A stretch of DNA of 64,000 nt from Pempheris klunzingeri (taxonomy: Eukaryota; Chordata; Actinopteri; Acropomatiformes; Pempheridae). The translations under genes were made by a program, and so were the position numbers. Positions 31,840 to 41,852 of this stretch are shown here, one piece after another. The DNA lies in the NCBI RefSeq assembly GCF_042242105.1, contig NC_092030.1, forward strand, positions 8,439,501 through 8,503,500, written 5' to 3'. Position 1 is the first letter of the stretch. Every line of letters begins with the position of its first letter. Under the pieces are notes generated by a model that was given only the letters and a program-made list of their open reading frames with translations, did no database searches and was not told the origin of the DNA.

Positions 31840-34800
31840 CTAACATATAAAGCACTGCAATGGCTTTTTTTTACATTTTGGGAAAATTTCTTCAGAATTT
31901 GGAATTTTTTTGATGAGTTCTATGACTTGCTTAGTATCCTTGGACTTGTTGCTAAATAGATGATAACGGCCGCCGCATGATTTGACAAGGTTCTTGAGGG
32001 GAGCACGTACGTCAATATACTGCTCCAGATTTCCTTCCAGGTCCTCTCCGTGGGTCAGCAGGACGATTGTGCTGTCCCTGATCTTCACGCCGAGCTTCAT
32101 CTCCAACTTTTCTAATATTCCTTCCTCCTCATCCACGAACCGGCCCAGTTGTAGCACAAGTAACATCACACATTTCCTTTGCTGACAGTATCTCTTACAC
32201 TCCTCAACGTGTGCCTGGGTGTTTTTAAGTTGCTCATGAAAGAAGTCCGGAGTGTCGACCACTCTCACCTGAATCCCGAATCCTTTCTTTATCATCTTGA
32301 CCTCACACTGGGTGGTGACCGGCATGGAGCTTGGCTCAGTTTTAAAAGGTTGTACTGGATCCAGATGTGAGTTTCCAGCAGCCAGGATGGTGTTTGCAGA
32401 TGCACTCTTTCCAGTCCCAGTTAGGCCCAGCAGAACGATGTTAAATATGCTGTCATCAGGCACTCCACAGGCACTGTTCCCTGGAAGATAAAGTAAGTAC
32501 AGTACTTTGATGGCAGCACAGATAATCTTATAGTCTTAGATATCTTTGCATTGTTTTGCCTCTGAATTGTGTTTTATTAGCAAGAGGATACTGCAAAACA
32601 GATACGTGCATTTAGTGTGTCACAGTTACTCATTTATTATAGTTTGATGCATGTGTTATATTACATCTCTGGTAGCATACCAATGTGATATTCAAGCTCT
32701 GCTTTGGCAGGTGCAGCGAAGGTGGATGGAGCCAGGGGGGCAGCGTCTGTGAAGATGCAACATACATTATGCCACTGGACGTGCCCCTGATGCAAACGGG
32801 ATCCTGATTACACGCTAAACCACCCAAACACTAATGAAAAGAGTCAGTGACAGAGACCACTGACAACGATGGACCACATTTCACCAATTAAAAATAGCTT
32901 AGTATTCTTTCCAGCTGATGTCTCAAACCAGGCTAGTATTTTCAAACCATGTAATGCATTAAAGACCAGATTACCCGTTCAGCATGATGACATTTTTACC
33001 TTACCTGCTCTCTCATGGTGACACAGAGGAGGGACGCTGCATCTGAAATGGAGACAACAATTTCTGTAAAACACACACAAGATGGTGGCTATGGAGAGAA
33101 GTCCCATCCTGCTCCGGGGCTAGTTTATGGTCATATTTCTCAGAGTACATTTTTGAAATTGGCCTTTCTGGAAAGCAGCTATATTTCCAGCTGGTTTAAT
33201 TTTGTTGGGCAATAAAGTGGAAGCGGTTAATGTGCATTGCCACATCTTTTCACCACTGGCAACTATTGTGCTACTAATGCAAAGTTTTGCCCCTGTGATG
33301 TTTTTTGCCTCGGGGTTAGTTCCTTTGTCCTTATTCTGTTGACCATGGCAGTAATGTTTGAGTTCTCCACGCTTGTCTTTCCTTGGCCTTGGTGCGTTAG
33401 GATCATTTAGCCATTTTGTTAAATTCTCTCAAAGACTGCACTGGACAGATATGATGCATATTGGTGGAGTCAATGACTAAAATAAAATAAAAACAGGAAT
33501 GCTAAAAGACAAGCGGAGATCAAAAAGGTTATATTTCATTGATCATTTCTTTTTTGTATTTACTTTTATATTTCAAATTTTTGGTTTAATCATTGCTCTT
33601 TGATGACAGTACTGAAACAACAACTAGCTCTAAAGTAGGGTGGGATTTCTCCAGTCTATACATACGTATATGGTTAGAACTGTTATGGAGTAGTGAAGTT
33701 TCTACCTCTTCTCTAAGGCTGTCCTTCTTCTTCTTACAACATTTTGACTGTAGTTATTGTATTCATACTGGAACGACTGATGGCCACGACACCACCTCTT
33801 ACATCCGCTGACCAGATCTTCAGTGGCGATTGCCAACTTGATGTTGAACTTTTCCTTCAGATGAATGAGGGAATGGGAGCTTTCGATGTCTGGTGACATG
33901 ACGACCAAGTGTGCTGTGACTTCTTCTCCAAAGGCATCCTGAAGTTTAGTGATTTGAGCCACGACTTGTTCCTCCTGGGTGTTTTCTGAATCTATCGCCA
34001 GTATGAGCAGATCAGGGCCAGGGTGAGACACCGCCATGATGTCAATAATGTCCTGATCAGGGTGCTGAGATTCTTCATCAAAGAAATCAGGAGTATTGAT
34101 GATTTTGAATGAGCTGCTCTCTTCCCAGACAAGCTCGTTTTCCATTGTGACAAAAACATTATTCCTGAAGATCTTATTTCCAGTGATGTTCTTTAAAGCT
34201 CTCTTTCCAAACAGGAGCACGGTTAACTTTCCAGGATAGGCTGCAGCAAGCAAACAAACAAACAAGCAAACAGTTATATGTTTTAATGCACAGTCTGGAC
34301 ATTCTGATTTAGTTTTGGAGTTGGTACATGGTTTTAGTGGAAAATCCAGGGGTTATTGAACCTGCCACTTAACTGCCTCCAGCATCCTTGACTCCTGATT
34401 CTCTGCTGTACAGGTGTCAAGCTAGTCTCGGTCTAAGTCAAGCTAACAGCTAATTGTCCCGTCTCCAAGCAAAAGAAAACCTTCATGTTTTCAAGTATTT
34501 CAAATACATATTGATTTTTTAAAACATTAAGAGAAAGATTTGTCTTAATTTCTAAAATCTTTGTTTCATTAAAGAGATGCTAATGGTCGGCTACCTTGTT
34601 GAGCTGTTCCCCTCTAGTGGTGCTTTGGAGTAAATGTTTTGATGAGTGAGACTTTCAAAAAAAAAAGAAAAAAGAAAAAAGAAATGGAAATACATTTAAG
34701 GTATTTGTTAGACTTAAAGGATACATACAGTGGACCTAATTTTTTTTTCTCTCTTAAATGTGTATGTAACAAACTATCTATGAATTATGGGGACTGCTGA

Positions 34801-37014
34801 ATCCACATATTGTGTGTGAAAGTAAAAAAGTGCGGTTTTAAATGAATCAAAATAGCATGCATTAGATATTCACAGAGATGTTGCTCCTCATATTATAATT
34901 TTACCATTGTTATTTCTGTTTTCTCCATCAAGGCGACCTGTCGCCTCCTCTGTTGCTCTTCCTGATGTTTCTCTCTTTTTCCCCCTCAAAAAGAGATCAT
35001 TTAACTTTTGCGGAACACAGCCCACTGTGGACACAAGTTACAATTATGGGATGAGGGCAAATGTTAGAACATTACTGTAACAGTAGAGAAAAGTCAATGA
35101 CTGACTCGGTAATCAGTTAAAAAGTAGTATCTAGCTAAACTTTCCCAACATTAGCTATGATATGCTACTGGTCACACCAGAATACTGAACTGACTGAAGG
35201 TGCGTATTCTTACATATGAAAACAGCTTTTCATTTGTAAGAGGAGGGTTTTTCTTATTTCGAGCACCTAAGGATGGAGGGTATTTTATGTTGTACATACT
35301 GTGAAGCCCTTTGAGGCAACTTCTTTTTTTTTATTTGTGACTTTGGGTGTATGAATAAAGTAGACTTTACCTCTTAATTTGTCCACATGCACAAGTTAAG
35401 ATCAAATCTGTGCATACAAACGTTACATAAAGGAGGCCCACTGCGATTTGTTGAGAAAGCTCAATGTAAATAGAGCTGTGTATGACTGAGAGGGCTTCTC
35501 CAAGGCTCCACCCTTTTTAACCCCTTGAAGGTCCTCAGAAATAATCACGTTAAAGATCCTTACACACATAAATGTGTATGCATAAAAACAAGCCATAACA
35601 ATGTTAAAAAATCTTTCTTTTTTTTTTCTTTTTTTTAAATAGTTTTTTAGACCAGCATCAGCCCTAATCATACATATCAAATTTTAATTCGTTTTTTAAA
35701 AAATTAACCCTTAAATTGCCATGTTTTTGTCATGATGCGCATCATTTTATGGTCTAAAATACACAAAAAATACATGAAAAAAATTGAGAACTCTGAAAAA
35801 TTCACCATCTTGCAAAATTATAAGCAATATGCATGAAAAACTGATAAAATATGCTAAAAATAAAAATCATAACACACTAGAAAGTGCTGAAGACCCTCAA
35901 AGGGTTAATGTATCTGAATCCAGTCATAACTAAGATGGGGTGTCTATTAAACCAGGCTCTACACTCCCCATTTAGAAGAAGAAGAAGAAGAAGAAAAAGA
36001 AGAAGAAGAAGAATGCCTTTATTGTCATTGCACACAGGATACAACAAAATTTGGGCTTTTACTTTAAAATGCGTGATAAACATACAATATTCAATATGTA
36101 CAACAGAAACGGACACTGAGCTACTTTGCAATTGTAATTTGAGGTTTACCATTCTACAGTCAGTTTTCATTTAAACGTGATCATAAAAAAAACAACAACA
36201 ATGAATTCTTGGGTCACTAAATGTGTTTCCATCCACCTGTTTGTCTGCACATTTTCAATTTGTGCATAGTTGAAAGAAAGAAGTGTTTATGCTTGGCTGA
36301 GGTGGAAAGAGTGGTGATGGTTGGTGTATCAAGTCCTGTACCTAAACCTTTCTGCCACCACACCCACATTTATCTGGATTGGAATGAATGTTCTTTTCAC
36401 TGTGTGAAAATAGCTGAATAGCAGCCAGCTGGCTGTTTGCACCCGGGTGCAAATAAATGGTCTGTATCTGTAGAGCTCCTTTCTAGTCAGTCTAGTTTCT
36501 AGTCATTTTGACTACTCAAAGCGCTTTTCCATCACTTCCTCATTCACCCATTCACACGTCATTCATTCAGGAGGAATCTAAGTTGGAGAGACTGTTCGTT
36601 CACACACATTCACACACTGAAGCTGCTTCAGGAACAAGTTGGGGTTCAGTGTCTGACATGCTGACTCATACCCGGGGATCAAACCATCAACTTTCCAATT
36701 GAGGGACGACCCATTCTACCTCTGAGCCCCAGCTGCCCCTCCACAGCCGTCCGTAAAAATAAAGTGTGTAAAATGTCAGAGAAAGCTGTCATGATGCCAT
36801 TATTTTCATTCAATGCCAGGTACAAATAATTATTACTAATGTAAAATCTAAGCTGGTTCAGGTCAAAATCATCTGTTTGCAATATCCATTGTATCCATTG
36901 GAGTCTTATCAAGGGACCTTTGCTACATGTCAGCCTAAAAAAATGGCTTGAAGTGTTTAAAACAAAGAGAAGAAATAAGCGCTACTTACGAGGTGGAGTC
37001 CTGTCAGAATGCAT
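31840..37014 (-). CDS. GIMAP/IAN-family protein with a degenerate and an intact G domain and a CaaX-like end, five coding exons
   Basis: GIMAPs are AIG1-type GTPases that assemble on membranes, studied mainly in immune cells. Exons in transcript order: 36990-37014, 33706-34240, 33005-33042, 32681-32746, 31840-32480. All junctions are GT-AG and phases agree, giving 434 residues. Domain 1 (about 14-187) keeps the fold (TGNKIF, NTPDFF at 57-62, SHPGPDLLILA) but its P-loop, GKRALKNI at 20-27, has lost the GxxGxGKS pattern, so it is probably not a nucleotide hydrolase. A 45-residue linker comes from two small exons. Domain 2 (about 233-425) has GLTGTGKS (240-247), DTPDFF (297-302), LGRF (333-336), THGEDL (364-369, usual TRGDEL) and RYHLFSNK (393-400). 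The protein ends KCKKKPLQCFIC: a basic stretch plus CFIC, a prenylation-type CaaX box. Mammalian GIMAP8 also carries several AIG1 domains. The small linker exons are the least certain part; without them the two domains could be separate genes. Confidence 0.78.
35521..35904. mobile_element. piggyBac-like MITE (TTAA-flanked)
   Basis: TTAA flanks both ends (35517-35520 and 35905-35908). The left end reads CCCCTTGAAGGTCCTCAG and the reverse complement of the right end reads CCCTTTGAGGGTCTTCAG, so they are terminal inverted repeats. The 384-bp AT-rich interior codes for nothing. TTAA target sites and CCY ends point to piggyBac-type mobilisation. It lies in intron 1 of the minus-strand GIMAP gene. 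Confidence 0.6.
35975..36090. repeat. (GAA)n microsatellite joined to a dispersed repeat
   Basis: GAA units fill 35975-36013 with one interruption. They are followed by TGCCTTTATTGTCATTGCAC and ATACAACAAAATTTGGGC, which resemble a common fish interspersed repeat end. Confidence 0.7.
36470..36735 (+). repeat. Dispersed repeat family B, near-complete copy
   Basis: The ordered blocks are TGTAGAGCTCCTTTCTAG, CTACTCAAAGCGCTTTTCCA, TTCACCCATTCACA, TTGGGGTTCAGTGTCT, GACATGCTGACTCATA and GAGGGACGACCCATTCTACC. The same order appears at 40925-41122 and 61587-61775. This non-coding element is widespread in fish genomes. Confidence 0.7.
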
Positions 37015-37196
37015 TTTGGCTGCGTAGTAGAGAGCAGAGAGTAGGTTTCCCTGTGGCCTCTGGAGCAGCTTTGAAGTCTGTCTGACTGACTCACACTGAT
37101 ATAAACTGGTCCAACTTGAGGGCGGAGAGAGCTGAAAACAAAAGTAATAGTCAGATCTGTTTGGTTCATTCTCCAAAAAGTCAAGGACACAGACAG
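37015..37196. promoter_or_regulatory. Putative bidirectional promoter between two divergent GIMAP-like genes
   Basis: The minus-strand start codon (37014) and the plus-strand start codon (37197) are 182 bp apart. TATAAA lies at 37100-37105 on the plus strand; its complement reads TTTATATC on the minus strand, so one near-palindromic box could serve either direction with 5' UTRs of roughly 50-70 nt. Transcription starts are inferred. An upstream intron in either 5' UTR cannot be excluded. Confidence 0.45.
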
Positions 37197-38131
37197 ATGG
37201 GTATCAACTCCTCAATCCCTGAAGGTGAAGTTGGAACTTTTTCAGCCTTATTCAGCTTTTTTCAGTATATTTTAGTTGCACTAATCCTAGACCATTTTCT
37301 TTACTTGGTTTCAAATATTTACAGAATATATTTCTGTTTGCAGGTCCTCCATTGAGGATTGTGATGATAGGGAAAACTGGAGTTGGGAAGAGTGCCGTTG
37401 GTAACACCATCGTCGGGAGAACTGTTTTCTATTCTTCGGCAAGTGCACAGTCTGTGACAGAGAGCTGCGAGAAGGAACGGGTCAGAGGTCGCAGAACAAT
37501 CCATGTGGTCGACACACCTGGCATTCTTGATACGTCTAAAAGTGCAGATAGCATCAAGAAAGAGATTGCTAAATGCATCCAGGTGTCCTCTCCCGGCCCT
37601 CACGCCTTCCTGCTGGTCATCCAGGTTGGCAGGTTCACCAAAGAAGAAGAAAACTGTGTGCAAGCATTGGAGAAAATCTTTGGCCCTGAGGCGTCTAAAT
37701 ACATGATTATTCTGTTCACACGTGGTGATGAGCTGCAGGGCAAAACCATTCAAGAATATGTGCGAACAGGCCACCCCAAACTGCGAGAGGTGATAAACAG
37801 GTGTGGTAACCGATACCATGTCTTCAACAACAAGACAAGGAGGAACAGAACGCAGGTGGCTGAGCTGATCAGGAGGATTGATGAGATGGTGGCAGCGAAT
37901 GGAGGAAAGCACTTCTGTGATGAAATGTACGAGGAAGTGGAACAGACTCTGCAGCAGCAAAGGGACAAGAAGACAGCAGAGCAGCAGATTTACAACTTCT
38001 CCTTCATGTCTGATCTGCTTCAGAGGGTGATGCTGTTTCAGGCCATTCTGGCTTCTGCCTCACAGGACAACACCAACGACCTGAACCACTCTGTCTTCAG
38101 CTCCTACTCCAACATGATGCCTGCTGTCTGA
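37197..38131 (+). CDS. GIMAP/IAN-family GTPase with N-myristoylation-type start, two coding exons
   Basis: Exons 37197-37224 and 37344-38131 join in phase to give 271 residues. The G-domain motifs are all present: G1 GKTGVGKS (19-26), G3 DTPG (66-69), the family box VGRFTKEEE (104-112), G4 TRGDEL (135-140) and RYHVFNNK (166-173). After the G domain comes a charged helix rich in E, Q and K (about 200-222), then a short tail with no clear membrane segment. The tiny first exon encodes MGINSSIPE: Gly2 followed by Ser at positions 5 and 6 fits the N-myristoylation rule MGxxx[S/T]. I chose this start because it is the nearest upstream ATG with a donor (GAAG/GTGAAG) in the right phase. The nearest relatives by eye are single-domain GIMAP4/7-type proteins; I give no symbol because fish GIMAPs do not map one-to-one to mammalian ones. 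It is divergent from the minus-strand GIMAP gene. Confidence 0.85.
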
Positions 38132-38750
38132 TGGAGACAGCCTTCAGTTCCTTTCCAATTTTCTCCTTTGGAGATCAGCTCAATGAGTGGGAAACTGGAG
38201 TGGAGCCACAGAATATGGATAAAAGTGCCAGTTTTCAACTAATTGATCATTAATTAATCATGAAAAACAGACCAATCACAGACAATAATAGTCAGTTAAC
38301 AGTTACCCACTAGAGGCACAAAACAGTATCTGATTCCAGTTTTTCCAGTGTGAAGGTTTTTCTGCTTCTATCTATGAGTAAATTAGTTGTAATGCAAAAG
38401 TGTGAAAGTAACATTTGATAATGTCTCTATTTGTCTTCCAACAGTGTGGCTCATGACAGCAATGAATTTTCAAATCAAACCCTGCTTTCAACTATATTTT
38501 CCAACTGCTGCGGACATACAGCTCACAGAATGTTGAAAGAAATGTCTGTCTCTCCTCTCAGAGTTGAACATCAAAATGTTTTTTTTCATGTAAATGGAGA
38601 TATACTGTATGTGAAAGACCAAATATGCAACCACATACATACTCCTTATTAATGCAACTACCCATTGTTTGTGCATATTAATAAACTTTTTATGGTTTAG
38701 AGTAGTCTAACAGCTATGTCATGTCTTTGAGACTAACCAATAAAATGTAT
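38132..38750 (+). other. Likely 3' UTR of the plus-strand GIMAP-like gene
   Basis: AATAAA occurs at 38680-38685 and 38739-38744, the nearest signals after the stop. No further coding exon was found. Confidence 0.5.
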
Positions 38751-40209
38751 AAAGGTGCTAATGAGTTCAGAACTGGAATCATTAAAATACAATTAAAATA
38801 AGTTTCTGTCAGATTGATGACTATTTCTCTAAAGGTATACATTCATCATTGGACGTCAGGCAAACATGTAATATACATTTATTGATTTATCAATTTAAAA
38901 TCAAATGAAAAGGAAACTGTGGTGCAAAACGTAAGTGTTCCAAACGATATGTTGCCATTTCAATTTATGTGAGTAAATACAACACTGGAATTAAGTGTAA
39001 AGTGACATTTAAAAGCTAATAAAAGACAAAATCCATTAAAAGGCTATTCTTAAAATTCTGAAAATTAATTGCAAAATATAAAACTTCTTTTTTCCTATTC
39101 CCATTTCCTTTCACCACAGTTTAAAGGCTCAGTGACTGTCAATAAGTTCAGCTCATCTACAATACAATCATGCTTTTTGATCAAGTCTTACAGTTTGCTG
39201 TCTGCATTTCTGCCGAAGCACAGCAGTCTATCTTCATGTTTATGACCTAAGGTGAAGTATTTGTTGTCTTGATCTTGATTTTCTATACAGTTGCCCACAG
39301 AAATATTCCAGCAATGAGTCTTTCATTTTGAGCTGCTGAATGTGTTGACCTGTAAACAGCTCTGGAATGGGTTATGGGTTTGGAAGTTTAACCAGACACA
39401 TACCAAAAAGTGCAATACTGGAGCACTCAATAAAAAATAAAAAAAAAAGCAATGAAAATCAAATCAAAAGGTAGGTATCAGTAAAACCAAAGAAGAGAGA
39501 GAACATCTTATTTGTCATGTTTGAGTGGTTTATGTTTCCATCTCATACCCTGCGTGTTCCCGAGGTCGCTCTACAGAAGCACTCTGGCTAAGCTTCAGGA
39601 AACATTGTGTTTGGTGGTAAAATAATGAAAAAATACTTTCAGTGTCTCAACACCACCATAAAAACAATCATTATGCTTTAGTTACCACAAGTGATAATTC
39701 TGTAAAATCAAGTGACATTGAAAAACTACTGAAAAACATTAAAGAAGAACTGCACACTTCAAAACGGGCACATAAGGTGAAATAAATGAAGGTGGTGTTT
39801 CTGACAACGTGTTGTGTGTAAAAACTGCTTTCGCAGCTCCAAATGAGCTTGTATGGGTCTGCCTAGATTTGAGACTTCAGTTTCACCAAACCTCCCCATT
39901 GTGATGAAATACACAAAGTTCTGATGTCTCTGTTGTATGTAAGTATAAAAAGCAGAACACTGCTTCCATAGCAAAGTTTGTGCTCCTTACATACAGCTGC
40001 TGTTAGCGTTAGCATTAGCAGTGTCAGCAGAACAAAGGTGTCACATTTGATCTCTTCAGATACATGGACCCATGAATATTTAGGGCGGATCATTTACTCC
40101 ACAGATATTCATCACATCTATCCAGTGCACTGATCTGAAAACACCAGGCATTCCAGTTTTAATTGACTGGGTGGATGGAATGTTTGTGTGCGTGTTGTCT
40201 GATGTGTGA

Positions 40210-40390
40210 TGTTGGTTTCGCCTTAGAAAGAGACAAACAATGTGAAACATCCCGCTCACACGTACAAGTCAGAGGCATTCATCGTGGGAAGGAAGACAGA
40301 CAACCGGATCACAGATAGAATAGACACCACATTCAACACTTTTCATTGGCATTGCAAACACACTTCCCCAAACCAAAGATTTGTTTTACT
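40210..40390 (+). repeat. Local direct repeat, copy 1
   Basis: The blocks GATGTTGGTTTCGCCTTA, AATGTGAAACATCC, CAGAGGCATTCATCGTGGGA, AGGAAGACAGACAACC and GGATCACAGAT recur in order at 41125-41330. The copies are about 915 bp apart in the same orientation. Confidence 0.75.
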
Positions 40391-40924
40391 GTCAGTCACA
40401 GTTTGCGTTGGCATTGGCAGGTAAGTGTCAGTAGACAAAAGGTCACAGGTGAACAATATTTATTCATCTTCAGTGGCAGCAAACACGTGGACCCACACAT
40501 ATTCAGGCCATCTGCTCAGTGCAGTCTTAGATAAAGGTAAAAAAAAAAACAATAATCTCAAACCACTCAGGGTAAGGAACACGGAAATTCCGTGCTCTCA
40601 TGGGCAACAAGAATGTGATCAGAGGACCCAACCTGGAGGCAAACATCACATGACATTTACAACAAGTAGTTGAAGAACCTGACAGACAGGGAGCCTACCG
40701 AAAACTGACAAGGATGTTTTACCCGAAAATATTTATCACATCTTCCTGTAGTGTTATTCAAAATGTGGAGCCATTGTGTGGCCAGACTTTCTAAAAAGAA
40801 GGTGATACAAGCAGGCGTGGCCCCAGTTACACTTTTATTTGGTTAGGCACAGTTACAGGAAAAGGTGGTTCTGTGGGAGCAAGGAGATACGCTGAATACA
40901 TAAGCACACAAACTGGCTGTAAGA

Positions 40925-41122
40925 TATCAGTATTTGTATATCTCCTTTCTCGTCATTTCAATTACTCAAAGCACTTTTACATCACATCATCATTCACCCA
41001 TTCACGCATCATTCATTCAGGAGGAGACTGTTCTTTCACACACTGAAGCTGCTCTTGCCCAAAGACACTGTGACATGCTGACCCACAGGAGCTTCTGATT
41101 GAGGGACGACCCACTCTACTTG
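40925..41122 (+). repeat. Dispersed repeat family B copy
   Basis: The blocks CTCCTTTCTCGTCATTTC, TACTCAAAGCACTTTTACAT, TTCACCCATTCACGCATC, CCCAAAGACACTGTGACATG and GAGGGACGACCCACTCTAC are in order. They match 36470-36735 and 61587-61775. Confidence 0.7.
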
Positions 41123-41124
41123 TG

Positions 41125-41330
41125 TGCGTGATGTTGGTTTCACCTTAACAATGTGAAACGTCCTGCTGAAAAGCTCTTGTTTTGTTCCTCATACGTACGA
41201 GTCAGAGGCATTCATTGTGGGAAGGAAGACAGACAACCAGATCACAGATCAGATATCACTTTTCACCTTTCATTGCCATTGCCAACACAGTTCCCCACAC
41301 CATATGTCCCATCTCATAATTGTTTTAGAG
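41125..41330 (+). repeat. Local direct repeat, copy 2
   Basis: It matches 40210-40390 block for block, with a roughly 25-bp insertion after GTGAAACGTCC. Confidence 0.75.
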
Positions 41331-41593
41331 AGCTCTTTATCTGGATCTGGATTCACTCAGTCTGGCTTAAATACTGACCTAAACACTTTCATAGTCAGTA
41401 ATATTAATTGTAACAATTATGACCACAGTGTACATTATTTACTTGGACTGGTGCCAAAGGAAAATGTTATGAACAAATTATCTGATATTTAGAAAGTAAA
41501 CATTTTCCATTTCTGTTAACCCGTTAAAGCCTGAACCATGAAATAATTTCCAGAAAATTCAAATTTGTTTATTGAACCTTCTGACAAATTACA

Positions 41594-41616
41594 ATATATA
41601 TATATATATATATATA
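41594..41616. repeat. (AT)n microsatellite
   Basis: The run is eleven uninterrupted AT units in spacer DNA. Confidence 0.9.
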
Positions 41617-41729
41617 AATTTAGTTTTTTAAGTTTTAATTTGTATCAGTTTTGCTACATCCGGCATTTTTGTGCAATTTATTTCTCACATGAGCAGCATC
41701 AGATATTATATTGAGCAAGAGTGGCAAGA

Positions 41730-41852
41730 AAAAACCCCTTTAGCGGGAAGAAACCTTGAACAGACCCAGGCTCAATGTGGGCGGTTTCTGTAAGGGTCCG
41801 CGTTGGGTAGAGGGAGAGGGGGAGAAAGAGAGAGAAAGAGAGAGAGAGAGAG
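41730..41852 (+). repeat. Dispersed repeat family E with GA-rich tract
   Basis: It carries GGGAAGAAACCTTGAACAGA, CCCAGGCTCA, GGTCCGCGTTGGGTAG and then a GA-rich tract from about 41810. The same order is seen at 28735-28850. Confidence 0.6.

Noticed and set aside
37319..37960. 213-codon minus-strand frame opposite the plus-strand GIMAP exon
   Set aside because: It mirrors a conserved G-domain exon whose plus-strand reading has all GTPase motifs.
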